From assembly GCA_003695725.1 (NCBI GenBank), contig RFHX01000001.1, positions 1 to 10,284 of the forward strand: 10,284 bases of DNA, given 5' to 3'. This DNA comes from J061 sp003695725 [NCBI: Candidatus Schekmanbacteria bacterium] (GTDB lineage Bacteria > Schekmanbacteria > GWA2-38-11). Shown here in pieces: positions 1 through 7,961 of this stretch (position 1 is its first letter; the number at the start of each line of letters is the position of its first letter). A program made the position numbers and the translations under genes. The notes under the pieces are model-generated. The model was given only the letters and a program-made list of their open reading frames with translations, made no database searches and was not told the DNA's origin.

Positions 1-399
1 TTATTAATATTACCTGAAACAAAGATTATGGAGATGTACTTAAAAAATGAATATAAACCTTTATCGCTTGATGAAACTATTAATATGGGTGCAAAAGCTC
101 TTAAAATTCTTTACAAGAATAATATTCCATGCATTCGATTTGGTTTGCCTGAAAACAATGAATATAAAGGCACATCCATAATTGGCCCCTATCATCCATC
201 GCTGAAACATATGATTGACTCAAAACTTGCTTATGCTACGATGTATCGCAAGATAGTGAAAAAAAATATTAAAGGCAAAATGATAGCTTTTTCAGTGCCT
301 GAAAGGGAAATGTCTGCTTTCATTGGAATAAAAAAAGAAAATATAAGAAAAATCAAAGAAGTCTTTAATTTGGATTGCCAAATCTTTCCGCAGCATTAA
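1..399 (+). CDS. Elp3-like radical SAM protein, C-terminal fragment (5' end outside window)
   Basis: The frame is open from base 1, with no stop before the first ATG at 28. The residues encoded before that ATG (LLILPETKI) fit the family, so the gene starts upstream and 132 C-terminal residues are visible. The stretch EYKPLSLDETI, the later IPCIRFGL and the motif IIGPYHPSLKHMIDS match the region after the radical SAM barrel in bacterial Elp3-related proteins (Radical_SAM_C type). These are often annotated as oxygen-independent coproporphyrinogen oxidase-like. The tail FIGIKKENIRKIKEVF is also usual for this group. The CxxxCxxC cluster motif would lie outside the window, so catalytic competence cannot be judged. 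The substrate of the bacterial homologues is unsettled; Elp3 itself modifies wobble uridines of tRNA. The gene ends 16 bases before the corrinoid adenosyltransferase gene and is probably co-transcribed with it. The family call is fairly sure; the function is not. Confidence 0.75.
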   Translation, partial: LLILPETKIMEMYLKNEYKPLSLDETINMGAKALKILYKNNIPCIRFGLPENNEYKGTSIIGPYHPSLKHMIDSKLAYATMYRKIVKKNIKGKMIAFSVPEREMSAFIGIKKENIRKIKEVFNLDCQIFPQH

Positions 400-404
400 A
401 AGGA
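398..404 (+). promoter_or_regulatory. Ribosome binding site of the corrinoid adenosyltransferase gene
   Basis: AAAAGGA overlaps the stop codon of the upstream gene (397-399) and lies 11 bases before the ATG at 416. The overlap suggests that the two genes are read from one transcript. It supports ATG 416 as the start, since P-loop residues follow within 20 codons as in the family. Confidence 0.5.
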
Positions 405-415
405 TATATTTAATA

Positions 416-952
416 ATGAAAAAATTCAAAGAGGGCTTTATACAAGTTTATACAGGCAGTGGAAAAGGAAAAACAACCGCAGCTTTAGGATTAGCACTAA
501 GAGCAGCAGGCCATGGTTTTAAAAGTATGATTATCCAATTTATGAAGGGAGATAAAAATTATGGTGAAATAATTGCACATCATCATCTATCACCATATAT
601 AACTATCAGACAGTTTGGGCTATGCACTTTTGTCGACAAAAACAATCCATCAGCCGAAGATTTGAAACTTGCTTCAGAAGGTATTGGCTTTGCAAGAAAA
701 ATTTCAAAAGGAAATGAATTTGACATATTAGTACTTGATGAAATAAACTGTGCCGTTGATTTTGGACTTGTAAAGGAAGAAGAGCTCTTAGATATTATGG
801 AAAACAAAAATCCTCATATGGAGCTCATCTTGACGGGCAGGTATGCAAGTAGAAAAATAATTGAAAAAGCAGACCTTGTGACGGAGATGAAGGAAATCAA
901 GCACTATTATCGGAATAAAAAAATAACATCCCGAGAAGGAATAGAATGGTAG
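416..952 (+). CDS. cobO: Cob(I)alamin (corrinoid) adenosyltransferase, CobA/CobO/BtuR type
   Basis: This cytoplasmic enzyme transfers the adenosyl group of ATP to reduced corrinoid cobalt, giving adenosylcobamide in de novo synthesis or salvage. The 178-residue protein opens with a strand and then the P-loop GSGKGKTT (residues 14-21). This is the reverse-orientation ATP loop typical of the family, which runs into LGLALRAAGHG. IIQFMKGDKNYGE (39-51) is the conserved segment after it. ILVLDEINCAVDFGLV (104-119) carries the Walker B-like DE (108-109), ILTGRYA (138-144) follows, and the C-terminus ends in GIEW where relatives have GIEY or GIEF. It is slightly shorter than the E. coli enzyme (196 residues) because the N-terminal extension is missing, which is common. 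No other cobamide gene is in the window, so the choice between symbols cobA, cobO and btuR is a convention. It lies between the radical SAM gene and ileS with short gaps. Confidence 0.93.
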   Translation: MKKFKEGFIQVYTGSGKGKTTAALGLALRAAGHGFKSMIIQFMKGDKNYGEIIAHHHLSPYITIRQFGLCTFVDKNNPSAEDLKLASEGIGFARKISKGNEFDILVLDEINCAVDFGLVKEEELLDIMENKNPHMELILTGRYASRKIIEKADLVTEMKEIKHYYRNKKITSREGIEW

Positions 953-958
953 AGGAGG
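951..958 (+). promoter_or_regulatory. Strong Shine-Dalgarno sequence of ileS
   Basis: AGAGGAGG overlaps the TAG stop of the adenosyltransferase gene (950-952) and sits 12 bases before the ileS ATG at 971. The position suggests translational coupling within an operon. I see no T-box leader or separate promoter in the 18-base gap. Confidence 0.75.
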
Positions 959-970
959 AAAGAGAAGAAT

Positions 971-3763
971 ATGGATTATAAAGATACACTGAATTTGCCT
1001 CAAACGAAATTTCCTATGAAAGCAAATTTGGCTCAAAAAGAGCCAATTTATCTTGAGAGATGGGAAAAGACAGGTTTGTACCAAAAGATTAGAGAAAGAT
1101 GCAAAGGAAAGGAAAAATTTATCCTTCATGACGGGCCTCCCTATGCTAATGGACATATCCATATGGGAACTGCGCTAAATAAAATTTTGAAAGACATAAC
1201 AGTAAAATCGAAAACTATGGCAGGATTCGACGCTCCCTATGTGCCGGGATGGGACTGCCATGGTTTGCCCATTGAACATGAAGTCGATAAGCGGCTTGGA
1301 AGCAAAAAGAAAGAAATGACTATATCGGAAATCAGGAAGAAATGCTTGGAATACGCTCTGCGTTTTGTTGATATTCAGCGCAAGGAATTCAAAAGGCTTG
1401 GTGTATTGGGGAAATGGGAAGACCCTTATTTGACAGTAAATAAAAATTATGAAGCTACTATAATCGATGAACTTTCTCAATTTTTCTTATCAGGAAGCGC
1501 CTATAGAAGCAGAAAACCTATCTATTGGTGTGCTTCGTGTAAAACAGCTTTGGCAGAAGCTGAAGTTGAATATGATGACCATACATCGCTGTCCGTATAT
1601 GTTAAATTTCCGATTCCGGCAGAAGAAGAAAAAATTTCCAAACTCCTAAATGGAAAAGAAGCATCGTGTCTAATATGGACTACTACACCTTGGACTCTCC
1701 CTGCAAATCTTGCAATAGCAGTGCATCCAGATTATGAATACAGTCTTATCGAACTCGATGAAAATGTCATACTATTGGCAAAGGAATTGATTCCGACACT
1801 GCTTCAGAAAATGAATAAAATTTCTTACAATACTTTGCACACTTGGAAAGGTAAAGAGCTTGAAGGCATAAAATGCAAACATCCTTTTTATGATCGTGAA
1901 TCAGTCATCGTCTGCGGAGAACATGTAACTATGGAACAAGGAACTGGATGCGTCCACACGGCTCCCGGGCACGGTGCGGAAGACTATGATATGGGACTTA
2001 AATATGGGCTTGAAATTTACAGTCCAGTAAATGACGAAGGATGTTTCATCGATGAAATTCCGGAATTTTCAGGGATGAATGTTTTTGAAGCAAACCCATT
2101 GATCAGAAACAAACTTAAAGATATAGGGGCACTAATCTTCGAAGAAAAAATAACCCATTCATATCCACACTGTTGGAGATGTAAAAATCCCATCATTTTT
2201 AGAGCAACAGATCAATGGTTTATATCTATGGACAAAAACAATCTTAGGGAAAAGTCCCTTGCAGAAATAAAGAAGGTCAAGTGGATACCAAGTTGGGGAG
2301 AAAATCGCATTAAAGGAATGCTTGAACAAAGACCTGATTGGTGCATATCGAGACAGCGCTGTTGGGGAGTACCTATAACAGTGGTCTATTGCGAGAAATG
2401 CTCAACTCCTTTTTATAATAAAGAATTTTTGAAAAAGACAAGTAAACTTTTTTCTGAAAAAGGTGCTGATGCTTGGTTTGAACTTGAAACTGCAGAACTG
2501 ATACCTCAAGGGACAAAGTGTTCTAATTGTGGCTGTGAAGAATTTAGGAAAGAAAACGATATTCTCGATGTCTGGTTTGAATCAGGTGTAAGTCATGAAG
2601 CAGTACTCAAGAGTTATAGCGAACTCTCCTGGCCTGCAGATTTGTATCTTGAAGGAAGCGACCAACATAGAGGATGGTTTAACTCGAGCTTAATGGTTTC
2701 TATTTCGCATAGAGAGAAAGCTCCCTATAAAAGTGTCTTGACACATGGATATGTTGTTGATGGCAATGGTAAGAAGATGTCAAAATCCTTGGGTAATGTT
2801 ATTGCGCCGGATGAAATCATAAAAAAACATGGAGCTGAAATACTTCGTCTATGGGCTTCATCAGTTGATTACAGAGAAGACATTAGAATTTCTGAAGAAA
2901 TCATCAATCGTCTTTCAGAGGCATATCGAAGAATCAGAAATACCTGTAAATATATCTTAGGCAATTTATATGACTTCAATCCTATTGAAGATTCAGTAGC
3001 TCTTGAAAAGATGTGTGAAATCGACAGATGGGCTCTATCAAGACTCTCTGCCCTTTCAAAACGGTTAAAAAAAGCCTATGATGACTATGATTTTCATATT
3101 TTTTACCACAAATTCCATAATTTTTGTGCAGTTGATATGAGCGCCTTTTACTTAGATATATTAAAAGACCGCCTTTATACGAGTAAAGCCGACTCGTTGG
3201 AAAGACGCTCAGCTCAGACAGCACTTTTCAAAATAATCGATTCTCTTGTGCGCTTAATGGCTCCAATTTTATCATTTACAGCAGAAGAGGTGTGGGATTA
3301 CTTGAAAGAAATCGATCCAACGAAGGAAGAAAGCGTACATCTTGCATTATTTCCGGATGAATCTGAAATTAAGCAAGATATTGAGCTTGAAGAAAGATGG
3401 GAAAAGATAATCAAGCTTAGAAATGAAGTAACCAAAGTCCTCGAAGAAGCAAGACGCCAAAAGATAATTGGTCATTCCCTTGATGCTGAAGTATCAATTT
3501 ACGGTAAAGGAGAAAATTTTAATTTCTTTAAAAATTATGAAAATGAATTGTCATCTGTTTTTATTGTATCACAAGTAAGATTTGTAGAAGATGAGATTTC
3601 AGGAAATGGCGGAGAATGTGAAAGAAGCTTTGAAGACATAGTGATAAAAGCAACAAAAGCCAAAGGGGAAAAATGCGAAAGATGTTGGACAATATCTGAA
3701 AATACCGGCGAAAATAAGAATTACCCAAATACATGTCCAAAATGCGTCAGCAATCTAAGCTGA
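971..3763 (+). CDS. ileS: Isoleucyl-tRNA synthetase
   Basis: This class I synthetase charges tRNA-Ile and edits misactivated valine. At 930 residues it has the usual bacterial length, with all domains in order. The N-terminal nucleotide-binding motif is in [19 protein letters not shown] (54-72). [13 protein letters not shown] (93-105) follows. The CP1 editing domain shows [13 protein letters not shown] (236-248) and [16 protein letters not shown] (324-339). WFESGV is at 535-540 and [10 protein letters not shown] at 561-570. The KMSKS loop is at 602-606, and an anticodon-binding helical domain follows. The C-terminal zinc finger uses C902, C905, C922 and C925. Extra CxxC pairs lie at 187/190, 401/404, 474/477 and 517/520, as in other bacterial enzymes. 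One oddity is that the HIGH motif reads HMGT (64-67). There is no downstream lspA, a frequent partner; the gene meets lptD tail-to-tail instead. It is probably co-transcribed with the adenosyltransferase gene. Confidence 0.98.
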   Translation: MDYKDTLNLPQTKFPMKANLAQKEPIYLERWEKTGLYQKIRERCKGKEKFILHDGPPYANGHIHMGTALNKILKDITVKSKTMAGFDAPYVPGWDCHGLPIEHEVDKRLGSKKKEMTISEIRKKCLEYALRFVDIQRKEFKRLGVLGKWEDPYLTVNKNYEATIIDELSQFFLSGSAYRSRKPIYWCASCKTALAEAEVEYDDHTSLSVYVKFPIPAEEEKISKLLNGKEASCLIWTTTPWTLPANLAIAVHPDYEYSLIELDENVILLAKELIPTLLQKMNKISYNTLHTWKGKELEGIKCKHPFYDRESVIVCGEHVTMEQGTGCVHTAPGHGAEDYDMGLKYGLEIYSPVNDEGCFIDEIPEFSGMNVFEANPLIRNKLKDIGALIFEEKITHSYPHCWRCKNPIIFRATDQWFISMDKNNLREKSLAEIKKVKWIPSWGENRIKGMLEQRPDWCISRQRCWGVPITVVYCEKCSTPFYNKEFLKKTSKLFSEKGADAWFELETAELIPQGTKCSNCGCEEFRKENDILDVWFESGVSHEAVLKSYSELSWPADLYLEGSDQHRGWFNSSLMVSISHREKAPYKSVLTHGYVVDGNGKKMSKSLGNVIAPDEIIKKHGAEILRLWASSVDYREDIRISEEIINRLSEAYRRIRNTCKYILGNLYDFNPIEDSVALEKMCEIDRWALSRLSALSKRLKKAYDDYDFHIFYHKFHNFCAVDMSAFYLDILKDRLYTSKADSLERRSAQTALFKIIDSLVRLMAPILSFTAEEVWDYLKEIDPTKEESVHLALFPDESEIKQDIELEERWEKIIKLRNEVTKVLEEARRQKIIGHSLDAEVSIYGKGENFNFFKNYENELSSVFIVSQVRFVEDEISGNGGECERSFEDIVIKATKAKGEKCERCWTISENTGENKNYPNTCPKCVSNLS

Positions 3764-3781
3764 TTTATGATGCAATAATGA

Positions 3782-6286
3782 TTACATACCTCCTGTGGAT
3801 ATCTCTCCAAGAGTCTTCAATTCCACTACAACCCAAAAATACTCATCATCCTTTGTTTCATCATCAAATGAACGCAAACTTCCTTTCTCTCTAAAGTATT
3901 CTCTCACTCCATAATTCCCTTCAACACTCCAACATTGGGCAGAATATTTCAATCGCAGGTTAAAATCTTTTTGTTTTTGTTCAAAAAAGCTTGAATTGAG
4001 CGATTCATCCGATTTTGTATTCGATTTGCCAAAGAAATTTGCTGTATATCCTGTTTCCCACCCGCCTGGAAAATCAATGTTCAACCTGACTGTCGAAAAA
4101 ATATTTTCATAAGGTTTATCCTTTATGAAAATCGGATTAAAATCCGGCTCATCCCAATCAAGTGCCTGATTTGCCTTTGGTGTCGTCCAATGAGATAAAA
4201 ATGAAAAAGAAATTTTGCTGTTAAATAATTCTGTAGCATATCTAAAATGTGAAATGAATCTATCTAATGCTCCATCTACTGGGTCCATATAACCGGTAAA
4301 TCCAAGAGTAAGGCCTGTGATAGGATAAACCTCTAAAGCCAATCGGAGGTCGGACATTGCTCTAATATTGTTAATTCTTTGCTTGTATCTTCTTTTCTCA
4401 ATAAGTCTTCTATATTTACCATTATCCTTTCTCAAATCATAATATTGACTCATCGACAAACGCATAATTTCCTTTGCAACATTTCCACTTTCTTCAAGTC
4501 CAAATGAACCATATATGCTGTTTTCAAGATTCCATTTAATATATTCCCTTCCTGAAATGAAATCCTCTTCATCTGCCTGTAGGATATGTTTCTGATTGAC
4601 TTGAGGAATATAGACATACTTAATAGAGGGCTGAACAATATGCTTTATCTTTTCAAGATTGCCGACCTTTGTGTTCAACAATGCATATGCTTTTGGTCCC
4701 TCGGCATCTATTTCTATATTATAGATTTCTCGTGTGGAATCAGAATTTCCAGAAAGATTAACTTTTTTCAATGTGCCATCATTTTTCTTTATTAATTTCA
4801 AGTGATTTCCATCAGACCGATTGGAGTAAAAGGTTTCTCTAATACCTACTTTGCCTCTAATTGAAAGCAATTCTTTTATATTAAGAGGCAAAATGATTTC
4901 AGGATGGAAATCAAGGCGCACTTCATCGAAGTTTTCAACTTCTGTTTTACCATCTTTCTTTGCATATTCTTTGCTTTTCCATTTGCTGCGTATTGAAGCA
5001 AAAGAAGAATCGAGCCTAAATTTCAATGGAATGTATTTATTCAATTTTTCAAGTCCCTTTATAATACCATTTTGTCCAAAAACAGGCTGTTCAAGGGCTA
5101 CGAATTGTATTTTGGGCAAATACTGATAGGTCTTATCATTGATAATATCTGCAAATTTGTCTCTTTCCTTTCTTGGGAAAGACTTAATCCTATCCTGCAT
5201 CCTCCCTATATTTAATTTGTAGTAATATTCATCCCATGACTTGCTCAAGGACATAAACGAATCAAGTTTCAAATCAGATGCCTTTGTTATCTTTTGACTT
5301 ACCTCTCCGTAGTCGCGGTCGAAATTATGGTCACTGCTTACATCGAGTTTCGTAGCAAGGTGAAGTCCATCACCTAATTCCCTTTTTTCATAAAAATAAA
5401 TATTCCATCTTTGCTTTCTTTTCGCATCTCCACCTTCCCTGTTTCTCGAAGTACTCTTCGTTGTAATATAATAAACATTTGCTGTACCGGAACTCTTTTC
5501 ATCAATAAGATAATTGAAATTTGCCTCTATCCCTATTCCTCTTTTTCCTTGAATATCAGGAGTTAAAGTAAGGTCAGAGTAATCAGACATCGCCCAAAAA
5601 AAGGGTTGTTTCCATCTCAAGCCCTTCCTTTGGCTGTATCCTATTCTTGGTACAAGAAATCCTGTCGAACGGTCTTTCTTTATTGGGAAAAGGAGATAAG
5701 GAGAATAAAAAACAGGAACTTTTTTTATTTCCAATGATGAACCCTTTGCAGTCAAAAAACCATTGACCTGTGCATCTGCCTCTTTGGATTTGACTGTCCA
5801 AGCAGGAGTTTCTGCTTGGCAGGCAGTATAATAGCCATTAACAATCTTGTATCTGTCGAATCCAAGTCTTCTCAATTCAACTCCTGTCAAATAATAGGTA
5901 GGCTCAAGAAAGAGTTCGCCATTTCTTATTATTCCTGTTCTTGTCCGAAGATTAAGCTCCAATTCTTCACAAAAAAGTACACTTGTGCCATCTTCAACAA
6001 CCACATTCCCTCTTGCCTTAACATCAGCAGTTTCAAGGTTATATTCAACATAATCAGCTTGTAAATCCATTCCTCTGTATTCGATATCAACTGCATCTCT
6101 TCCAATTATCAGGTTTTTATCCCTTTGAAAATCCAAGTTTCCTCCGTAAAAACGCACTTCATCTTCAAGGCCAAACTCCATCTCTTTGAATTTATCTACA
6201 GCTGAAATTTCAGGTTCTAAAGCATAGGAGCTCGTTTGAAAAAAAACAAAAGTAATTGAAATTATAAATAGAATTTTTTTAAACAT
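3782..6286 (-). CDS. lptD: LPS-assembly outer-membrane protein LptD (OstA/Imp)
   Basis: LptD is the outer-membrane beta-barrel that, with the lipoprotein LptE, inserts lipopolysaccharide into the outer leaflet. The 834-residue protein starts with a signal peptide: K3-K4, a hydrophobic core at 5-17, and probable cleavage after SYA-22. There is no lipobox. Residues about 45-130 are the OstA/LptA-like beta-jellyroll, with repeated strand patterns such as ADYVEYNLETADVKARGNV. The barrel domain begins with the family signature KKVPVFYSPYLLFPIKKDRS (188-207), then TGFLVPRIGYS, FFWAMSDYSDLTLTPDIQGKRGIG (229-252), and alternating aromatic strands to the end. Only three cysteines are present (C106, C156, C785). 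C156 sits in the TACQAETPAW segment, which corresponds to the second conserved Cys region of E. coli LptD; C785 sits in the C-terminal CW motif. The gene lies downstream of folC on the same strand, but a 135-base gap with a possible promoter separates them. The ribosome binding site (AAGAGA on the minus strand, about 10 bases before the ATG) is weak. Confidence 0.95.
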   Translation of the reverse strand: MFKKILFIISITFVFFQTSSYALEPEISAVDKFKEMEFGLEDEVRFYGGNLDFQRDKNLIIGRDAVDIEYRGMDLQADYVEYNLETADVKARGNVVVEDGTSVLFCEELELNLRTRTGIIRNGELFLEPTYYLTGVELRRLGFDRYKIVNGYYTACQAETPAWTVKSKEADAQVNGFLTAKGSSLEIKKVPVFYSPYLLFPIKKDRSTGFLVPRIGYSQRKGLRWKQPFFWAMSDYSDLTLTPDIQGKRGIGIEANFNYLIDEKSSGTANVYYITTKSTSRNREGGDAKRKQRWNIYFYEKRELGDGLHLATKLDVSSDHNFDRDYGEVSQKITKASDLKLDSFMSLSKSWDEYYYKLNIGRMQDRIKSFPRKERDKFADIINDKTYQYLPKIQFVALEQPVFGQNGIIKGLEKLNKYIPLKFRLDSSFASIRSKWKSKEYAKKDGKTEVENFDEVRLDFHPEIILPLNIKELLSIRGKVGIRETFYSNRSDGNHLKLIKKNDGTLKKVNLSGNSDSTREIYNIEIDAEGPKAYALLNTKVGNLEKIKHIVQPSIKYVYIPQVNQKHILQADEEDFISGREYIKWNLENSIYGSFGLEESGNVAKEIMRLSMSQYYDLRKDNGKYRRLIEKRRYKQRINNIRAMSDLRLALEVYPITGLTLGFTGYMDPVDGALDRFISHFRYATELFNSKISFSFLSHWTTPKANQALDWDEPDFNPIFIKDKPYENIFSTVRLNIDFPGGWETGYTANFFGKSNTKSDESLNSSFFEQKQKDFNLRLKYSAQCWSVEGNYGVREYFREKGSLRSFDDETKDDEYFWVVVELKTLGEISTGGM

Positions 6287-6337
6287 TGATGTTTTCTCTT
6301 GACTGCCTAATTTGATATCTTAACAAAGTATTATGGC

Positions 6338-6366
6338 CTTAAAAAATAACTAAAATCAGTTATCAA
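6338..6366 (-). promoter_or_regulatory. Candidate sigma70-type promoter of lptD
   Basis: On the minus strand TTGATA (plus 6361-6366) is followed after 17 bases by TTTAAG (plus 6338-6343), giving 5/6 and 4/6 matches to the -35 and -10 consensus. Transcription would begin near 6331, about 45 bases upstream of the lptD ATG. In DNA this AT-rich, chance matches are common. The inverted repeat at 6346-6363 lies across the spacer. Confidence 0.33.
6341..6363 (-). terminator. Weak AT-rich stem-loop with T-run, possible folC terminator or lptD operator
   Basis: On the minus strand ATAACT, a 6-base loop and AGTTAT form a perfect six-pair stem that is followed directly by five Ts. It lies about 60-80 bases beyond the folC stop. 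The stem has only one G-C pair, so it would be a poor intrinsic terminator. The same repeat falls between the -35 and -10 of the candidate lptD promoter and could instead be an operator. Nothing else stands out in the 135-base gap (6287-6421). Confidence 0.22.
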
Positions 6367-6421
6367 AAAATTATTAAAGAAATAACATATATTACCCATT
6401 AAGAAAATTAAAAGAATTACT

Positions 6422-7783
6422 TCACTCAACGCATTCATTCATAAAATCAAAATTTTTTACAAGTTTTTTTCTGCTTTTATCATTCTTTTTTAATCTATCA
6501 ACAAATTGTAAAAGAGGAGCTACCAAATAGATAGACCCAGCTATACAAACAAGAGTTTCAGAAGCAGATTTTTTACTTGCTTCTTTAAAAGCATCAAAAG
6601 GATTTGCAATTACGGAGGTAGAAACTCCATCTCCATCAAAGACTTTCTTCAATTCATAAGGTGAAAAAGCTCTTTCGTTGCAAGGTGTCGTAAAAATGAT
6701 TTTAAGCCCTCGAATATTCAACAATGACAGCATTTTCGGTATATCTTTGTCAGAAAGAACTCCAAAAATAAGGATGACTTCTCTTTTATCTATCTCTTTT
6801 GAAATATATGAGGTTATATATTTCAAGGCATTACTATTATGAGCACAATCAAAAAGTATCTCAATATCCTTCAACTTTATTCTCTCCATTCTACCGCGCC
6901 ATTTAGTGGAATACAGTCCTTTTTGAATAGCAGACTCGATTTCTATCCCTTTTTTCTTTTTTTTATTCAACCTCAAAAATTCCAAAAATGCTGTTATTGC
7001 AAGTGAAGCATTATAGGGTTGGAATTCGCCGGCTAAAGGTACTTTGATGTTTTTGCATATGAAATCTTCAGACATATAATCAAAAACGCTACTTCTTAAA
7101 TTAGAAACAAGGCTGTCTATCTTAAAATCTCTTCCCCAAAGAAGAAGTTTTGCAGATTTCTTTTTGCACTCTTTTTCTATTACTTCATATGCCTTCTTCG
7201 AAAGCTTGCCTGAGATGACTATGCCTCTATTTCTTATAACACCGGCTTTTTCGAATGCAATTTTTTCAATTGTGTTGCCAAGATATTGAATATGGTCAAC
7301 TGCTATACCTGTTATGATGCAAATGTTACTCTCTGCAATATTTACTGCGTCAAATCTTCCCCCAAGTCCTACTTCAAGGACAGCCGATTCAACTTCTCGT
7401 TCTTTAAAAAACAGAAAGGACAAAAGCGTCAAGAATTCGAAATAGGTAACATCACTAATTCCTGCATTTTCCAAGATATTCACTATTTGAAGAAATCTTT
7501 TTTTATCTATTTTTTTCCCTTCAACCCTTATTCTTTCTCTGATGTCAAAAAGATGAGGAGAAGTATAAAGGCCTGACTTTACGCCTGCATTATTCATTAT
7601 TGATGAAAGCATTGCTGATACTGAGCCTTTGCCGTTTGTGCCAGCAACGATAATAGATTTGAAAAAACTCTGAGGATTCCCTACCCGCTCAGCGGCTCGT
7701 AAAATTCTCTCTAATCCAAGTTTTATTCCATTTCCGCTAAATTTCTTCTCGAGCATAGCTACGGTTTTTTCATATTTCGTCAT
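6422..7783 (-). CDS. folC: Folylpolyglutamate synthase / dihydrofolate synthase
   Basis: This cytoplasmic Mur-ligase-family enzyme adds glutamate to folates with ATP and, in bifunctional versions, to dihydropteroate. The 453-residue protein has the family motifs in order: GIKLGLERI (19-27); P-loop VAGTNGKGSV (46-55); YTSPHLFDIRERI (73-85); LEVGLGGRFDAVN (136-148); ITGIAVDHIQYLG (157-169); and FEKAGVI (177-183), whose Lys179 is the expected carbamylated lysine. Further on are GEFQPYNASLA (252-262), KWRGRME (294-300), and the ligase motif DCAHN (312-316), where DGAHN is more common. GVLSDKD (341-347) and the closing AGSIYLV (415-421) complete the set. A lysine-rich run (274-278) precedes the C-terminal domain. 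The start at 7783 gives the normal N-terminus, but its ribosome binding site is weak (AGAAGGTG, about 12 bases upstream). Sequence alone does not say whether both activities are present. It is transcribed divergently from the phosphoesterase gene. Confidence 0.95.
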   Translation of the reverse strand: MTKYEKTVAMLEKKFSGNGIKLGLERILRAAERVGNPQSFFKSIIVAGTNGKGSVSAMLSSIMNNAGVKSGLYTSPHLFDIRERIRVEGKKIDKKRFLQIVNILENAGISDVTYFEFLTLLSFLFFKEREVESAVLEVGLGGRFDAVNIAESNICIITGIAVDHIQYLGNTIEKIAFEKAGVIRNRGIVISGKLSKKAYEVIEKECKKKSAKLLLWGRDFKIDSLVSNLRSSVFDYMSEDFICKNIKVPLAGEFQPYNASLAITAFLEFLRLNKKKKKGIEIESAIQKGLYSTKWRGRMERIKLKDIEILFDCAHNSNALKYITSYISKEIDKREVILIFGVLSDKDIPKMLSLLNIRGLKIIFTTPCNERAFSPYELKKVFDGDGVSTSVIANPFDAFKEASKKSASETLVCIAGSIYLVAPLLQFVDRLKKNDKSRKKLVKNFDFMNECVE

Positions 7784-7961
7784 TTTCTATAACCGCACCT
7801 TCTCATTTCAAATTTCACTCTTAAAGTCATTAATTTCTTTGATATCTATTTGTTTTCTATATCAATTGAATTAAAATTATTTTTGATTTTATGAGAAAAT
7901 TTTCTATAGATGAATATCACAATTTAGAGGTTACTGTTAACAACTCTTATAGAATATTTTT
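7784..7961. promoter_or_regulatory. Divergent intergenic region between folC and the phosphoesterase gene
   Basis: These 178 bases are very AT-rich and hold no supported gene. The best rightward promoter match is listed separately (7883-7910). For folC on the minus strand I find no well-spaced promoter pair: TTGATA near 7860 is followed by a -10-like TATCAA at only about 15 bases. A GTTAAC palindrome lies near 7936, which is not unusual in such sequence. Confidence 0.6.
7883..7910 (+). promoter_or_regulatory. Candidate sigma70-type promoter of the phosphoesterase gene
   Basis: TTGATT (7883-7888) and TATAGA (7905-7910) are separated by 16 bases, each matching the consensus at 4 of 6 positions. 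Transcription would start near 7917, giving a leader of about 45 bases before ATG 7962. The perfect 12-base palindrome AGAAAATTTTCT (7894-7905) fills most of the spacer. The match is plausible but could be due to base composition. Confidence 0.35.

Noticed and set aside
788-1162. Minus-strand open frame across the adenosyltransferase/ileS junction (124 codons)
   Set aside because: It is a shadow of two well-supported genes on the plus strand, with low-complexity composition and no recognisable family.
2246-2259. AGGGA-AAAG-TCCCT hairpin inside ileS
   Set aside because: It has only five pairs within a conserved coding region, with no T-run and no gene boundary nearby.
3747-3763. Stem TCAGC / GCTGA with 7-base loop at the ileS end, considered as a terminator
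   Set aside because: It has only five pairs, lies within the ileS coding sequence up to the stop codon, and is followed by just TTT, so it is too weak.
971-3763. Horizontally acquired, mupirocin-resistant eukaryotic-type IleRS
   Set aside because: The length, CP1 motifs and C-terminal four-Cys zinc finger are those of the ordinary bacterial enzyme.
5798-5819. Perfect 8-base inverted repeat (CCAAGCAG / CTGCTTGG, 6-base loop) inside lptD
   Set aside because: It encodes the conserved TACQAETPAW segment of LptD, and about one such stem per 10 kb is expected by chance.
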